DNA of 64,000 nucleotides from Nocardioides sp. (GCA_020636915.1 JACJWV010000013.1:93534-157533); one strand, 5' to 3'; positions 47,866 to 57,645 are shown, numbered from the stretch's first letter. Made by a program: numbers and translations. Notes: generated from the sequence alone by a model not told the origin.

Positions 47866-50800
47866 GTGCACGTTCGCGCAGTGCTGGTGCGGTCCACCGC
47901 CCTCATCCTGGTGTCAGGTGCCTTCCTCGTCGGCGTGTCGGCACCCGCCTCGGCCACGACCTTGGCGGTGAGCAAGACGGCCGACACCAACGACGGCGTG
48001 TGCGATGCCGACTGCTCGCTGCGTGAGGCGATCAGCGCTGCCAACGCCAACCCCGGCCCGGACACGGTCCTCGTGCCGGCCGGCACCTACACGTTGACCA
48101 TCCCCAACGCCGGCGGGACGAACGAGGACGGCAACGCCACGGGCGACCTGGACGTGACCGGCTCGCTCTCCCTGCAGAAGGTGGGCGCTGGCACGGTCGT
48201 GATCCAGGCCGGCACGAACGACACGAACGGCATCGACAAGGTCCTCGCGCTCAACCCGGTCTGCACCAGCCCTATGGACGTGACCATCGACCACGTCACG
48301 ATCCGCTACGGCCGCAACACCCAGCCGGCCAACGCACCCGACTTCAGCCACACCGGCGGCGGCATCGACTGGTGCGCGACCGGAAGCGGCTCGGTGTTCA
48401 CGCTCAGCAACTCGGTCGTCTCCGACAACACCAACGTCAACGGGTACGGCGGCGGCCTGAACGTCGACAGCGCGAGCGCCACCGGGTTCACCGTCAACCT
48501 CACCAACGACACCTTCTCCACCAACAAGACGCAGAGCGCCACCAACACCGCCACCGGCGGCGCGGTCAACCTGTACGGAAGCGGGCTGGACGTCAACATC
48601 ACCAACAGCAGCTTCACCGGCAACACCACGGGCGGCACGACCTCCGGCGGCGGCGCCATCTACTTCCGCCCCACGACGGCCAGCTCCCTGGACATCAGCG
48701 GCTCCTCGTTCAGCTCGAACACCGCCGCGGGCATCGGGGGTGCCATCGCCACGAACACCTTCGGAGCGGGCACCACGGTGAGCATCCAGGGGTCGAGCTT
48801 CACCGGCAACACCGCGACGAACTCCTTCGGCGGCGCCCTCGACCTCGACAGCTCCAACCTGAACACCACGCCGTTCTCGCTCTCGCACCTGACGCTCACC
48901 GGCAACACGGCGGGCATCTCCGGCGGCGCCGTCTACGTCGGCAACAGCAACGTCAACCTGTCCAAGTCACTGATCGTGGGCAACAACGCCCCCGACGGCA
49001 GCGGGCTCCACCGGAGCGTCGACGCCGGTACCGTCACCGCCACCAACAACTGGTGGGGCTGCAGCACGGGTCCGGGCGCCGCGCCCTGCGACACCGCGAC
49101 GACCTCGGGCGGCACGCTGGGCTTCACGCCGTGGTACCGCAACCAGCTCACGGCGGCGACGTCCCCGGTGGTCGTCAACCAGTCGACGGGCCTGACGGCG
49201 AGCTTCCTCACGAACTCGGCGAACGCGGCGGTGCCCGCAGGAGACCTCGCGGAGCTGGTCGGGCGGTCCGTGACCTGGGCCGCCACCAAGGGCGACCTGT
49301 CGTCCACCCAGGGCACGGTGCAGGCCGCGGGCACCGCGACGGGCAGCTTCCAGGCCACGTCCGTAGGCACGGCGGTGATCTCGGCCAAGGTCGACCACGA
49401 CAACACGGCCCCGACCAGCTCCAACGTGCTGAGCCTCACGGTCGGCAAGGCTGACACGACCGCCGTGATCACGAACTCCGCGTCGCTCACGAGCACCAAC
49501 TCGGTGACCGGCGAGCCGGTGACGGTCGACTTCGGCGTGACCGGAGCGTTCGGCAACAGCCCGACCGCGCCGACGGGCAACGTCACGGTGAGCGACGGGA
49601 CGAACAGCTGCACCGCCTCCGTCGCCGCCGGGACATGCGACATCGTCCTCACGTCCGCGGGGAGCAAGTCCCTGACGGCGACCTACGCGGGCGACTCGAA
49701 CTTCAACGCCGACGCCTCGCCGTCGGTCGCGCACACGGTCGACAAGGCCGACACCACGACGTCGATCACCTCGGACAACCCGGACCCGTCGGTGACCGGG
49801 CAGTCGGTGACCGTCCACTACGGCGTCGCGGTCACCTCTCCGGGCGCCGGCACCCCGACGGGCTCGGTGACGGTGAGCGACGGCACGCAGTCGTGCAGCG
49901 CGTCGGTGGCCGCGGGGCAGTGCACGATCTCGTTCACCAGCGCGAGCGCGAAGTCGCTGACCGCGACGTACGCCGGCGACAGCAACTTCAACGGCAGCAC
50001 CTCCTCGACCGAGGCGCACACGGTGGACAAGGCCGACACCTCCACGTCGATCACCTCCGACAACCCGGACCCGTCGACCCCCGGACAGAACGTCACCGTG
50101 GGCTACACGGTGACCGCGACGAGCCCGGGAGCCGGGACCCCGACCGGCAACGTGACCGTCTCGGACGGGACCCAGTCCTGCACCGCGACCGTCGCCGCCG
50201 GGCACTGCACGATCGCGTTCACCGGTGGGGGTCTGCGGTCGCTGACGGCGACGTACGCCGGCGACGGTGACTTCAACGGCAGTACCTCGCCGACGGAGTC
50301 GCACACGGTCTCCAAGACGGACACCTCCACCTCGATCACCTCCGATTCCCCCGATCCCTCGGTGACCGGCCAGTCGGTGACCGTCCACTACGACGTGACC
50401 GCGGTCGGTGGTGGCACCCCGACCGGGTCGGTGACGGTGAGCGACGGGACCCAGTCGTGCACCGCGACGGTGGCTGCCGGGCAGTGCACGATCGCGTTCT
50501 CCACCACGGGCGCGAAGTCGCTGACCGCGTCGTACGCCGGCGACAGCGACTTCAAGGCCAGCGACTCCTCGACCGAGGCGCACACGGTCGACAAGGCCGA
50601 CACCTCCACGTCGATCACCTCCGACGGCCCGGACCCCTCGGTGACCGGCCAGTCGGTGACCGTGCACTACGACGTCGCGGCGACGGCACCTGGTGGCGGT
50701 AACCCGACGGGCTCGGTGACGGTGAGCGACGGCACGCAGTCGTGCACCGCGACGGTGGCTGCCGGGCAGTGCACGATCGCCTTCACCAGCGCGGGAGCCC

Positions 50801-53800
50801 GGTCGATGACAGCTTCCTACGCCGGGAGCAGCGACTACACGTCCAGCACGTCGACGACCGAGGCGCACGCCGTCGACAAGGCGGACACGACGACGACGAT
50901 CACCTCCGACAACCCGGACCCGTCGGTCTCCGGCCAGACGGTGACGGTGCAGTACGACGTCGGAGCGACCGCGCCGGGAGCCGGGACCCCGACGGGGTCG
51001 GTGACGGTGAGCGACGGGACCCAGTCGTGCACCGCGACCGTCGCCGCGGGACAGTGCACGATCGCATTCACCAGCCCGGGTGCGAGGTCGCTGACGGCGA
51101 CCTACGCCGGCGACAGCGACTTCAACGGCAGCACCTCCGCAGCCGAGGCGCACTCGGTCGACAAGGTCGGCACCACCACCTCGATCACCTCCGACTCCCC
51201 GGATCCCTCGGTCACCGGCCAGTCGGTGACGGTGGACTTCACGGTGGCCTCCCTCGGTGGCGGGACCCCGACCGGGACCGTGACGGTCGGTGACGGCACC
51301 CAGTCGTGCAGCGCGTCGGTCGCCACCGGGCACTGCACGATCGCCTTCACCAGCACGGGCGCGAAGTCGTTGACCGCGTCGTACGCCGGCGACAGCGACT
51401 TCAAGGCCAGCGACTCCTCGGCGGAGGCGCACACGGTCGGCAAGGCCGACACGACCACGACGATCACCTCCGACAGCCCGGACCCCTCGGTGACCGGTCA
51501 GTCGGTGACCGTGCACTACGACGTCGCAGCGACCGCGCCCGGTGGCGGTAACCCGACGGGGTCGGTGACGGTGAGCGACGGCACCCAGTCGTGCACCGCG
51601 TCCGTGACCGCCGGGCAGTGCACGATCGCGTTCTCCAGCACCGGCGCGAAGTCGTTGACAGCGTCCTATGCGGGGAGCGGCGACTACACCGCCAGCACCT
51701 CGACGGCCGAGGCGCACGCCGTCGACAAGGCCGACACCACCACGTCGATCACCTCGGACGGCCCGGACCCCTCGGTGACCGGGCAGTCGGTGACCGTGCA
51801 CTACGACGTCGCGGCGACCGCGCCGGGTGGCGGGACTCCGACGGGGTCGGTGACGGTGAGTGACGGGACCCAGTCGTGCACCGCGTCGGTGGCGGCCGGG
51901 CAGTGCACGATCGCCTTCAACGGCGCGGGTGCGAGGTCGCTGACGGCGACGTACGCCGGGGACGGCGACTTCAACGGGAGCACGTCCTCGGCCGAGGCGC
52001 ACGGGGTCGGCAAGGCGGACACCACCACGTCGATCACCTCGGACGGGCCGGACCCGTCGGTCGCGGGCCAGACGGTGACCGTGCACTACGACGTCTCGGT
52101 CACGAGCCCCGGCGCCGGGACGCCGACCGGCACGGTGACGGTGAGTGACGGCACCCAGTCCTGCACCGGCACGGTGGCGGCCGGGCAGTGCGCGATCTCG
52201 TTCACCGGTGCCGGCGCCAGGTCGCTGACCGCGACGTACGCAGGCAACAGCGACTTCAAGGCCAGCGACTCCTCGGCGGAGGCGCACGCCGTGGACAAGG
52301 CGGACACCACGACGTCGATCACCTCGGACGGTCCGGACCCGTCGGTGACCGGTCAGTCGGTGACCGTGCACTACGGCGTCGCGGTGACGGCTCCGGGTGG
52401 CGGCACGCCGACAGGGTCGGTGACGGTGAGCGACGGGACGCAGTCGTGCACCGCGTCGGTGGCTGCCGGGCAGTGCTCGATCGCGTTCTCCAGCGCGGGT
52501 GCGAGGTCGCTGACGGCGACGTACGCCGGGAACGGCGACTTCTCCGGCAGCACCTCGACGACCGAGGCGCACGCCGTCGACAAGGCCGACACCACCACGG
52601 CGATCACCGCGGACTCACCGGACCCGTCGGGTCCTGGCCAGACCGTCACCGTGAGCTACTCGGTCACCGCGACGAGCCCGGGAGCCGGGACCCCGACCGG
52701 GACGGTCACGGTCAGCGACGGAACGCAGTCGTGCAGCGCGACGGTGGCCGCCGGGCAGTGCACGCTCGCCTTCAGCAGCCCCGGGCCGAGATCGCTGACC
52801 GCGTCGTACGCCGGCGACGGCGACTTCAAGGCCAGCACCTCGCCGGCCGAGGCGCACTCGGTCGGCAAGATCGACACCACCACGACGATCACCTCGGACG
52901 GCCCGGACCCGTCGGTCACCGGGCAGCCGGTGGTCGTGCGGTTCGAGGTGACCGCTGTCGGCGGCGGCACCCCGACCGGGACCGTGACGGTGAGCGACGG
53001 GCCACAGTCGTGCAGCGCGACGGTGGCTGCCGGGCAGTGCACGATCGCGTTCGCCGGTGCGGGTGCCAGGTCGCTGGCGGCGACATACGGCGGGGACAGC
53101 GACTTCAAGGCCAGCGACTCCTCGACGGAGGCGCACACGGTCGACAGGGCCGACACCACCACGACGATCACCTCCGACGGCCCGGACCCCTCGGTGAGCG
53201 GCGAGCCCGTGACCGTGCACTACGCCGTCGCGGTCACCTCCCCGGGCGCCGGGACCCCGACCGGGACGGTCACGGTCGGGGACGGCGTGGACCAGTGCAG
53301 CGCCTCGGTCGCGGCCGGGAGCTGCACCCTCACGCTGACGACGCCAGGCGCGCGGACGCTGACGGCCTCCTACGGCGGCGACAGCGACCTCCGCGGCAGC
53401 ACGTCCGCCGGTGAGCCGCACCACGTGTCGGCCCTCGTCGCCCCGGACCCACCGACGGACGTCACGGCGACCGCGGGCAACGCCTCGGCGACGGTGTCGT
53501 GGACGGCGCCCGCCGATCCGGGGAGCAGGCCCGTCACCGGCTACGACGTGCAGTACTCCGCGGACTCGGGCGCCACGTGGACGTCGGGCTCGCCGGCGTT
53601 CCACGGCTCCACCGCCACCGAGCAGGTGGTCGACGGGCTGACCAACGGCACCTCCTACCTCTTCCGCGTCGCCGCGATCAGCGACGTCGGCACCGGCGCC
53701 TACTCGGCTCCCTCGACCGCCGTGACGCCCGAGGGTGACGGGACCTCGCTGACCGTGCGTGCGCCGAGAAAGATCCGCTACGGCGCGTCGGCCACGATCG

Positions 53801-54309
53801 TCACGTCGCTGCGGGACGCCACCACGGACGCCCCGATCGGCGGGGCAACGGTCTTGCTCTACCGGCGGGCGGGCGCGAGCCTGCCGTGGTCGCCCGTGGC
53901 GACCCGCACGACGTCGTCCACGGGTGCCGCGACCGCCTCGGTGCGGCCGTCGGCCCGGATGCACTACCAGTGGCGCTATGCGGGCGACGACACCCGGGCG
54001 TCCTCGACGTCCCCGGTGGCGACCGTGTCCGTGGCCCAGGTGGTGCTCGTCCACCGGAGCCGGCCGACGGCCGAGGTCTACGGCACGGTGCGTCCTGCCG
54101 GCGCCGGACGGCACGTCTTCCTGCAGCGGCGGGTCGGCGGGTCGTGGAAGGACGTCGCGTCGACCGTCATCAGGAGGCAGCAGCTGCCCGACGGCGTCCG
54201 GACCGTCGGCTACGTCTTCGACGTGGAGCATCGCGGCCGGTACCGGGTCCGCATCCCCGCGACGCCGACCCTCCTGGAGGGCCGCTCGCGGCCGGTGCGG
54301 ATCTCCTAG
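47866..54309 (+). CDS. giant secreted CSLREA / beta-helix / Ig-like repeat / Fn3 protein
   Basis: The 2147-residue protein has a Sec signal (STALILVSGAFLVGVSAPASA), a CSLREA motif (DADCSLREAISAANA), and a right-handed beta-helix-like region to about residue 430 (repeated S-x-F-x-x-N-T-A-x-x-x-G-G-A turns). Fourteen Ig-like repeats of ~95 residues follow from about 527 to 1855. Each repeat has a KADTTTSITSDGPDPSVTGQ start and a SDGTQSC-x8-C pair. Then come an Fn3 domain (PTDVTATAGNASATVSW) and a C-terminal beta region. No LPxTG or SLH anchor is seen. It may be an adhesin or matrix protein. GTG 47866 start. Confidence 0.9.
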   Translation: MHVRAVLVRSTALILVSGAFLVGVSAPASATTLAVSKTADTNDGVCDADCSLREAISAANANPGPDTVLVPAGTYTLTIPNAGGTNEDGNATGDLDVTGSLSLQKVGAGTVVIQAGTNDTNGIDKVLALNPVCTSPMDVTIDHVTIRYGRNTQPANAPDFSHTGGGIDWCATGSGSVFTLSNSVVSDNTNVNGYGGGLNVDSASATGFTVNLTNDTFSTNKTQSATNTATGGAVNLYGSGLDVNITNSSFTGNTTGGTTSGGGAIYFRPTTASSLDISGSSFSSNTAAGIGGAIATNTFGAGTTVSIQGSSFTGNTATNSFGGALDLDSSNLNTTPFSLSHLTLTGNTAGISGGAVYVGNSNVNLSKSLIVGNNAPDGSGLHRSVDAGTVTATNNWWGCSTGPGAAPCDTATTSGGTLGFTPWYRNQLTAATSPVVVNQSTGLTASFLTNSANAAVPAGDLAELVGRSVTWAATKGDLSSTQGTVQAAGTATGSFQATSVGTAVISAKVDHDNTAPTSSNVLSLTVGKADTTAVITNSASLTSTNSVTGEPVTVDFGVTGAFGNSPTAPTGNVTVSDGTNSCTASVAAGTCDIVLTSAGSKSLTATYAGDSNFNADASPSVAHTVDKADTTTSITSDNPDPSVTGQSVTVHYGVAVTSPGAGTPTGSVTVSDGTQSCSASVAAGQCTISFTSASAKSLTATYAGDSNFNGSTSSTEAHTVDKADTSTSITSDNPDPSTPGQNVTVGYTVTATSPGAGTPTGNVTVSDGTQSCTATVAAGHCTIAFTGGGLRSLTATYAGDGDFNGSTSPTESHTVSKTDTSTSITSDSPDPSVTGQSVTVHYDVTAVGGGTPTGSVTVSDGTQSCTATVAAGQCTIAFSTTGAKSLTASYAGDSDFKASDSSTEAHTVDKADTSTSITSDGPDPSVTGQSVTVHYDVAATAPGGGNPTGSVTVSDGTQSCTATVAAGQCTIAFTSAGARSMTASYAGSSDYTSSTSTTEAHAVDKADTTTTITSDNPDPSVSGQTVTVQYDVGATAPGAGTPTGSVTVSDGTQSCTATVAAGQCTIAFTSPGARSLTATYAGDSDFNGSTSAAEAHSVDKVGTTTSITSDSPDPSVTGQSVTVDFTVASLGGGTPTGTVTVGDGTQSCSASVATGHCTIAFTSTGAKSLTASYAGDSDFKASDSSAEAHTVGKADTTTTITSDSPDPSVTGQSVTVHYDVAATAPGGGNPTGSVTVSDGTQSCTASVTAGQCTIAFSSTGAKSLTASYAGSGDYTASTSTAEAHAVDKADTTTSITSDGPDPSVTGQSVTVHYDVAATAPGGGTPTGSVTVSDGTQSCTASVAAGQCTIAFNGAGARSLTATYAGDGDFNGSTSSAEAHGVGKADTTTSITSDGPDPSVAGQTVTVHYDVSVTSPGAGTPTGTVTVSDGTQSCTGTVAAGQCAISFTGAGARSLTATYAGNSDFKASDSSAEAHAVDKADTTTSITSDGPDPSVTGQSVTVHYGVAVTAPGGGTPTGSVTVSDGTQSCTASVAAGQCSIAFSSAGARSLTATYAGNGDFSGSTSTTEAHAVDKADTTTAITADSPDPSGPGQTVTVSYSVTATSPGAGTPTGTVTVSDGTQSCSATVAAGQCTLAFSSPGPRSLTASYAGDGDFKASTSPAEAHSVGKIDTTTTITSDGPDPSVTGQPVVVRFEVTAVGGGTPTGTVTVSDGPQSCSATVAAGQCTIAFAGAGARSLAATYGGDSDFKASDSSTEAHTVDRADTTTTITSDGPDPSVSGEPVTVHYAVAVTSPGAGTPTGTVTVGDGVDQCSASVAAGSCTLTLTTPGARTLTASYGGDSDLRGSTSAGEPHHVSALVAPDPPTDVTATAGNASATVSWTAPADPGSRPVTGYDVQYSADSGATWTSGSPAFHGSTATEQVVDGLTNGTSYLFRVAAISDVGTGAYSAPSTAVTPEGDGTSLTVRAPRKIRYGASATIVTSLRDATTDAPIGGATVLLYRRAGASLPWSPVATRTTSSTGAATASVRPSARMHYQWRYAGDDTRASSTSPVATVSVAQVVLVHRSRPTAEVYGTVRPAGAGRHVFLQRRVGGSWKDVASTVIRRQQLPDGVRTVGYVFDVEHRGRYRVRIPATPTLLEGRSRPVRIS
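49446..53430 (+). repeat. 14-unit ~285-bp tandem repeat array in the giant gene
   Basis: Near-identical Ig-like repeat units run from 49446 to about 53430, beginning with words such as AAGGCCGACACCACGACG. Units differ mainly in the segment coding for GDSDFKASDS / GDGDFNGSTS / GSSDYTSSTS variants, which recur in a mixed order, as if units were shuffled by recombination. The high GC leaves several frames open on both strands. Confidence 0.9.
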
Positions 54310-54313
54310 GCCG

Positions 54314-54718
54314 GTGGCCGGCTACTCGGGCACCTCGCTGGAGCGCAAGCTCGGCCTCGCTCCGGGGCAGGTGCTGTTCCTCGACGGAGCGCCGGACGAC
54401 CTGGTGCTGGAGACGACCGGCCTGCGCGTGGTCCGCCGGCTGCCGGCGTCGGTCGACGTGACGCTGACCTTCCACACCACCCTGGCCGGGCTCGAGCAAC
54501 GACTGCCCCGGCTCTTCGAGCGCACCAGCACGGCCGGGATGGTGTGGGTCTGCTGGCCCAAGAAGGCGGCCCGCCGGGCGCTGGCGATCCCCGGCGACCT
54601 CGACGAGGGCGGCGTCCGCAGCCTCGGGCTGCGGCTGGGGTTCGTCGACGTCAAGGTCGCTGCGATCGACGAGACGTGGTCGGGCCTGAAGTTCGTCCGG
54701 CGCCTGGCCGACCGCTGA
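54314..54718 (+). CDS. DUF3052 family protein
   Basis: The 134-residue product has the family pattern YSGTSLERKLGLAPGQVLFLDGAPDD at the start, then VTLTFHTTLAGLEQRLPRLFE, MVWVCWPKKAARR and VDVKVAAIDETWSGLKFVRR. DUF3052 proteins are common in actinobacteria and their role is not established. GTG 54314, 5 bases after the giant protein stop, was chosen; it fits the family N-terminus. Confidence 0.88.
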   Translation: MAGYSGTSLERKLGLAPGQVLFLDGAPDDLVLETTGLRVVRRLPASVDVTLTFHTTLAGLEQRLPRLFERTSTAGMVWVCWPKKAARRALAIPGDLDEGGVRSLGLRLGFVDVKVAAIDETWSGLKFVRRLADR

Positions 54719-54726
54719 CTCAGCGC

Positions 54727-54830
54727 TGGTTGAGGTGCGAGGCGCGCCAGCGCCAAGCCTCCGTTGGTGGTCGAGCTTGAACTCCGGTGGTCGAGCTTGA
54801 ACTCCGGTGGTCGAGCTTGTCGAGACCCCC
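54727..54830. repeat. composite dispersed repeat with three GGTGGTCGAGCTTG units
   Basis: A partial element (CTGGTTGAGGTGCGAG ... CCTCCGTTGG) is followed by GGTGGTCGAGCTTGAACTCC twice in tandem (20-bp period) and then GGTGGTCGAGCTTGTCGAGA. The last unit is the same word as in nrdJ. It looks like several insertions or a slippage-expanded copy. It lies between convergent genes. Confidence 0.75.
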
Positions 54831-54847
54831 GCACCCGAGAAGCGGCG

Positions 54848-55225
54848 TCAGCGCGCCGCGCGCCGCCCGCCGATCGGGCGCGGCGTGTCCACGGCGGGTG
54901 GCTCGTCGCCGTCCCCGGTCCGCGGCTTGCGTGGGGTCGGTCCGCTGGTGATGCCGAGCCGGCGCAGCAGACGGGCCACGAGCATCAGCCCCACGAACAG
55001 GCACGCCACGGCGCCGACCGACGCGATCGCGAGGAACCACCACGCGGTCGAGTCGCCCCCGCGCGCGGTCGAGCCGAAGTCGATCGCGGCGTACACCAGG
55101 TAGCCCCACGCCACGACGCACGCCGTGATCCCGAGCGCGAGCAGCAGGAGCACCGGCTGGAAGGTCGCCTTGCGGCGCGGCCCGCGCCGTGATCCTGCGT
55201 GCGTGCCCGCCGTCCCCGTTGCCAC
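54848..55225 (-). CDS. hypothetical two-TM membrane protein
   Basis: This small 125-residue product has two hydrophobic helices (PVLLLLALGITACVVAWGYLVYAA and WWFLAIASVGAVACLFVGLMLVARLL) between a basic N-terminus and a Pro/Asp C-terminus (GDGDEPPAVDTPRPIGG). It is not recognised. GTG 55225 gives the basic cytoplasmic start. It is divergent from the GAF/HATPase gene at 55272. Confidence 0.75.
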   Translation of the reverse strand: MATGTAGTHAGSRRGPRRKATFQPVLLLLALGITACVVAWGYLVYAAIDFGSTARGGDSTAWWFLAIASVGAVACLFVGLMLVARLLRRLGITSGPTPRKPRTGDGDEPPAVDTPRPIGGRRAAR

Positions 55226-55271
55226 CGAAACATTGTGTCCGATCGGGCCAGCGGTGTCTTAACCTTGACGG

Positions 55272-56129
55272 GTGTCCGGCGACGTCGACTCGCTCGCGCA
55301 CGCCGCCCTGCGGGAGCTCACCGGCATCCCCGGCGTACGGCGTGCCGCGATCGCGCTCGTCGAAGGTGGCGGTCGCCGGCTGCGGTTCCGCTCCAGCGAC
55401 GGCGACGCGTGGTGCCACATCGACGCCTACGACGACGTGCCGCTGACCCTCGTGGTCCGCACCGGCGAGCCCCTGCTCGCCGACCTCGACGACCTGCCCG
55501 CCCGGTTCGCCGGCGTCGTCGCCCGCCAGCGCGGCGAGGGCACCTGCGCCATGGCGACCCTCCCGCTCCCGGGCCGCGACGCGCCGATCGGCGGCCTGGC
55601 GCTCTACTACGCGGCCGAGCAGCCCTTCGACGCCTCCCAGCGCCAGCAGCTCGAGGCGACGGCGGCGCGGATCGCGGAGGCCGTACGCCGGCTGCGCTCG
55701 GCCGCCGCCCGCGCCGCATCGCCCACGGCCGACGACACCGTCCCGCACCGCGCGACCCTGCGCCTCGAGGACGACCCGCGGGCGGCGAGCCGCGCCCGCC
55801 GGTTCCTGCGCGAGCTGCTGAAGTCGTGGGACGTCGACGGCGACGTGCTCGACACCGCCGAGCTGTGCCTCTCCGAGCTGGTGACCAACGCGATCCTGCA
55901 CGCTGGCACCGAGTCGCTCCTCACCGTCAGCCTCGAGCGTGGCGTGCTGCACGTCGAGGTCCGCGACCGCGGCGCCACGCCGGGGATCGACCTGGTCGAC
56001 GACGACGATCCGCTGCGGGTCTTCGGCCGCGGCCTCCAGCTCGTCGACGCGCTCGCCGACGAGTGGGGCGCCGAGCACGACGACCACGGCACCCGCTCGT
56101 GGTTCGACCTCGAGGTCGCCGCGGCCTGA
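55272..56129 (+). CDS. GAF-like/HATPase (RsbW-type) ATP-binding protein
   Basis: An N-terminal GAF-like sensing region (~residues 1-140, with ALVEGGGRRLRFRSSDGDAW and LPGRDAPIGGLALYY) is fused to a C-terminal HATPase_c_2 domain of the anti-sigma/SpoIIAB kind (FLRELLKSWDVDGDVLDTAELCLSELVTNAILHA; VRDRGATPG; GRGLQLVDALADEWG). It has 285 residues from GTG 55272. Such proteins switch sigma factors through serine kinase or sequestration. A SigB/F-type sigma factor is at 58950; a partnership is plausible but unproven. Confidence 0.85.
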   Translation: MSGDVDSLAHAALRELTGIPGVRRAAIALVEGGGRRLRFRSSDGDAWCHIDAYDDVPLTLVVRTGEPLLADLDDLPARFAGVVARQRGEGTCAMATLPLPGRDAPIGGLALYYAAEQPFDASQRQQLEATAARIAEAVRRLRSAAARAASPTADDTVPHRATLRLEDDPRAASRARRFLRELLKSWDVDGDVLDTAELCLSELVTNAILHAGTESLLTVSLERGVLHVEVRDRGATPGIDLVDDDDPLRVFGRGLQLVDALADEWGAEHDDHGTRSWFDLEVAAA

Positions 56130-56136
56130 CCGACCC

Positions 56137-56188
56137 GCTGGTCGAGCAGCGAGGGCGCCCCGCGTCCGAGCGCCCGTCGAGACCCCCG
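56137..56188. repeat. dispersed CTGGTCGAG/CGTCGAGACC palindromic element
   Basis: GCTGGTCGAGCAGCGAGGGC at the left pairs with the right-hand GCCCGTCGAGACC around inverted GGGCGCCCC/CGAGCGCCC words. It starts 8 bases after the ATPase stop. It belongs to the same broad family as 54727-54830. Confidence 0.6.
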
Positions 56189-56237
56189 CCACGGAACCGC
56201 CACGGAACCGCCACCTGTCGTGGCACGTCCCAGGGTC

Positions 56238-56564
56238 ATGCGCATCGCCATCGCCGCCGCCGCAGCAGCAGCGACCCTCCTCGCCGCCGGCTGCGCGAGC
56301 CCCGGCACCACGACCAGCAGCGACTGCATGAGCCACTACGTCCACGTCGCCGACGCGCCGAGCCGCGCCGCTCTCCTGCAGGAGCTGCGCGAGGACGTCG
56401 ACCCCCGCGTGCAGGATCTGCGGGTCATCGACGACGGCAGCCGTGAGGGCAAGGTGACCGTCAACCTGCTCAGCGGCAAGGACCGCACCCTGATGTCGCT
56501 CGACATGTGGCAGCGCGACGACGGGACGTGGACCGCCGACCGGTGGTCCCAGTGCATCGACTGA
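56238..56564 (+). CDS. small secreted lipoprotein, hypothetical
   Basis: The 108-residue product has an Ala-rich lipoprotein signal (IAIAAAAAAATLLAAGC, lipobox LAAGC). The mature part has three further Cys-free beta-like segments and single C residues (SSDCMSHY; WSQCID), possibly forming a disulfide. It is not recognised. ATG 56238 (RMRIA-type start) is preferred to 56220 because it starts the signal peptide. Confidence 0.7.
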   Translation: MRIAIAAAAAAATLLAAGCASPGTTTSSDCMSHYVHVADAPSRAALLQELREDVDPRVQDLRVIDDGSREGKVTVNLLSGKDRTLMSLDMWQRDDGTWTADRWSQCID

Positions 56565-56664
56565 CGCCGCTGACCGGCTGACCGGCCGCGAGCCCGGAGA
56601 TTCCGGGGTTCCTCAGGGTCGGCCCGGATGGCAGCGCCCCCGTCGGGGGCGGATCATCTCCACC

Positions 56665-57627
56665 GTGAGCGAGCCGCGTGCGCCTGAGGCCCCGCGCCTG
56701 GAGCTGCCCGCCCGGCCGGTGCTGGTGTTCTGGCTGGTCGCCGTCGCGCTGGAGGTGCTGCTCGGTCTGGCGTTCCTGTTCAGCGGGGCCGACGCGGCCA
56801 TCGACGAGGGGCTCTCCCGGGCGGGGCTGGACTTCGGGTCGGACCTGGTGACGGCCACCTGGGTCGTGCTCGTCTACCCGGCCGCCGCCCTCGGGGTCCT
56901 GCTCGCGCTCGCGCAGGTCGCCGCGCCGGACCTGGCGGTCCTGGTCGTCGCCCGGATCCGCGGTGGACGCCCGCTCCTGCGAGCGGTCCGGCGACGGCTC
57001 CGCCCGTGGTCCCGTGACATCGGGGCGCGCCGGGGCGCCGGCATCTGGCTCACGGTCGTCGTCGTGTTCTCGGCCTGCAACGCGGTCAGTGGGCTCCTGC
57101 ACCGGGCCTTCATCCCCCAGGACTTCAGCTGGCATCTCTCCTGGAGCATGGTGGCGCTGCTGCCCGTGGCGATGTTCCTCGACGCCGGGGCCCTGCTGGA
57201 GGAGAACGGGTGGCGCGGGTTCGCGCTACCCGTCCTGCTGCGCACACACGGACCCCTGGCCGCCTCGCTGCTCGTCGGGCTCGCCTGGGCCTCGTGGCAC
57301 TTCCCGGTGAAGTACGACGCGTTCCTGGACTACGGGGTCGGCGGGGCGCTCGCCTACCTCAGCGCGTTCACGGTCAAGATCCTGGCGGTCTCCGTCGTCA
57401 TGACGTTCTTCTGGGCCCGGGCCGGCCAGGCCACGCTGCTGGCGATCGTCATGCACGGCCTGTCCAACGACGTCGCGCGGGTCGGCGGCCTCGCCGACGG
57501 TGCGACGTGGCAGGCGTCGGCGATCAGCGAGCTGGACCTGGCCGCGCCGTTCGTCGTGCTCGCGCTCGTCCTGGTCCCCTACGCCAACCGCCGCGGGTGG
57601 GGCGACCTGCGGCCCATCGACCGCTGA
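56665..57627 (+). CDS. CPBP family intramembrane metalloprotease
   Basis: The 320-residue multi-TM protein has the CPBP (CAAX protease/bacteriocin-processing, ABI) motifs: LLEENGWRGFALPVLL (EExxxR-type), GLAWASWHFPVKY (motif with His), and TLLAIVMHGLSND (third motif His). These Glu and His residues bind the catalytic metal. Substrates in bacteria include small prenylated or membrane peptides. GTG 56665. It is convergent with the NupC gene 18 bases away. Confidence 0.9.
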   Translation: MSEPRAPEAPRLELPARPVLVFWLVAVALEVLLGLAFLFSGADAAIDEGLSRAGLDFGSDLVTATWVVLVYPAAALGVLLALAQVAAPDLAVLVVARIRGGRPLLRAVRRRLRPWSRDIGARRGAGIWLTVVVVFSACNAVSGLLHRAFIPQDFSWHLSWSMVALLPVAMFLDAGALLEENGWRGFALPVLLRTHGPLAASLLVGLAWASWHFPVKYDAFLDYGVGGALAYLSAFTVKILAVSVVMTFFWARAGQATLLAIVMHGLSNDVARVGGLADGATWQASAISELDLAAPFVVLALVLVPYANRRGWGDLRPIDR

Positions 57628-57645
57628 TCGCCGAGTGGCGCCCGG

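Noticed and set aside
48967..52572. A 1201-residue antisense open frame on the minus strand
   Set aside because: It is Arg/Gly/Val-rich, reflects the complementary strand of the tandem Ig repeats and has no RBS or domain. High GC and repeats leave it open.
52615..54231. A 538-residue antisense open frame
   Set aside because: Shadow of the last repeats and Fn3 region, with the same Arg/Gly/Val composition and no domain or start signal.
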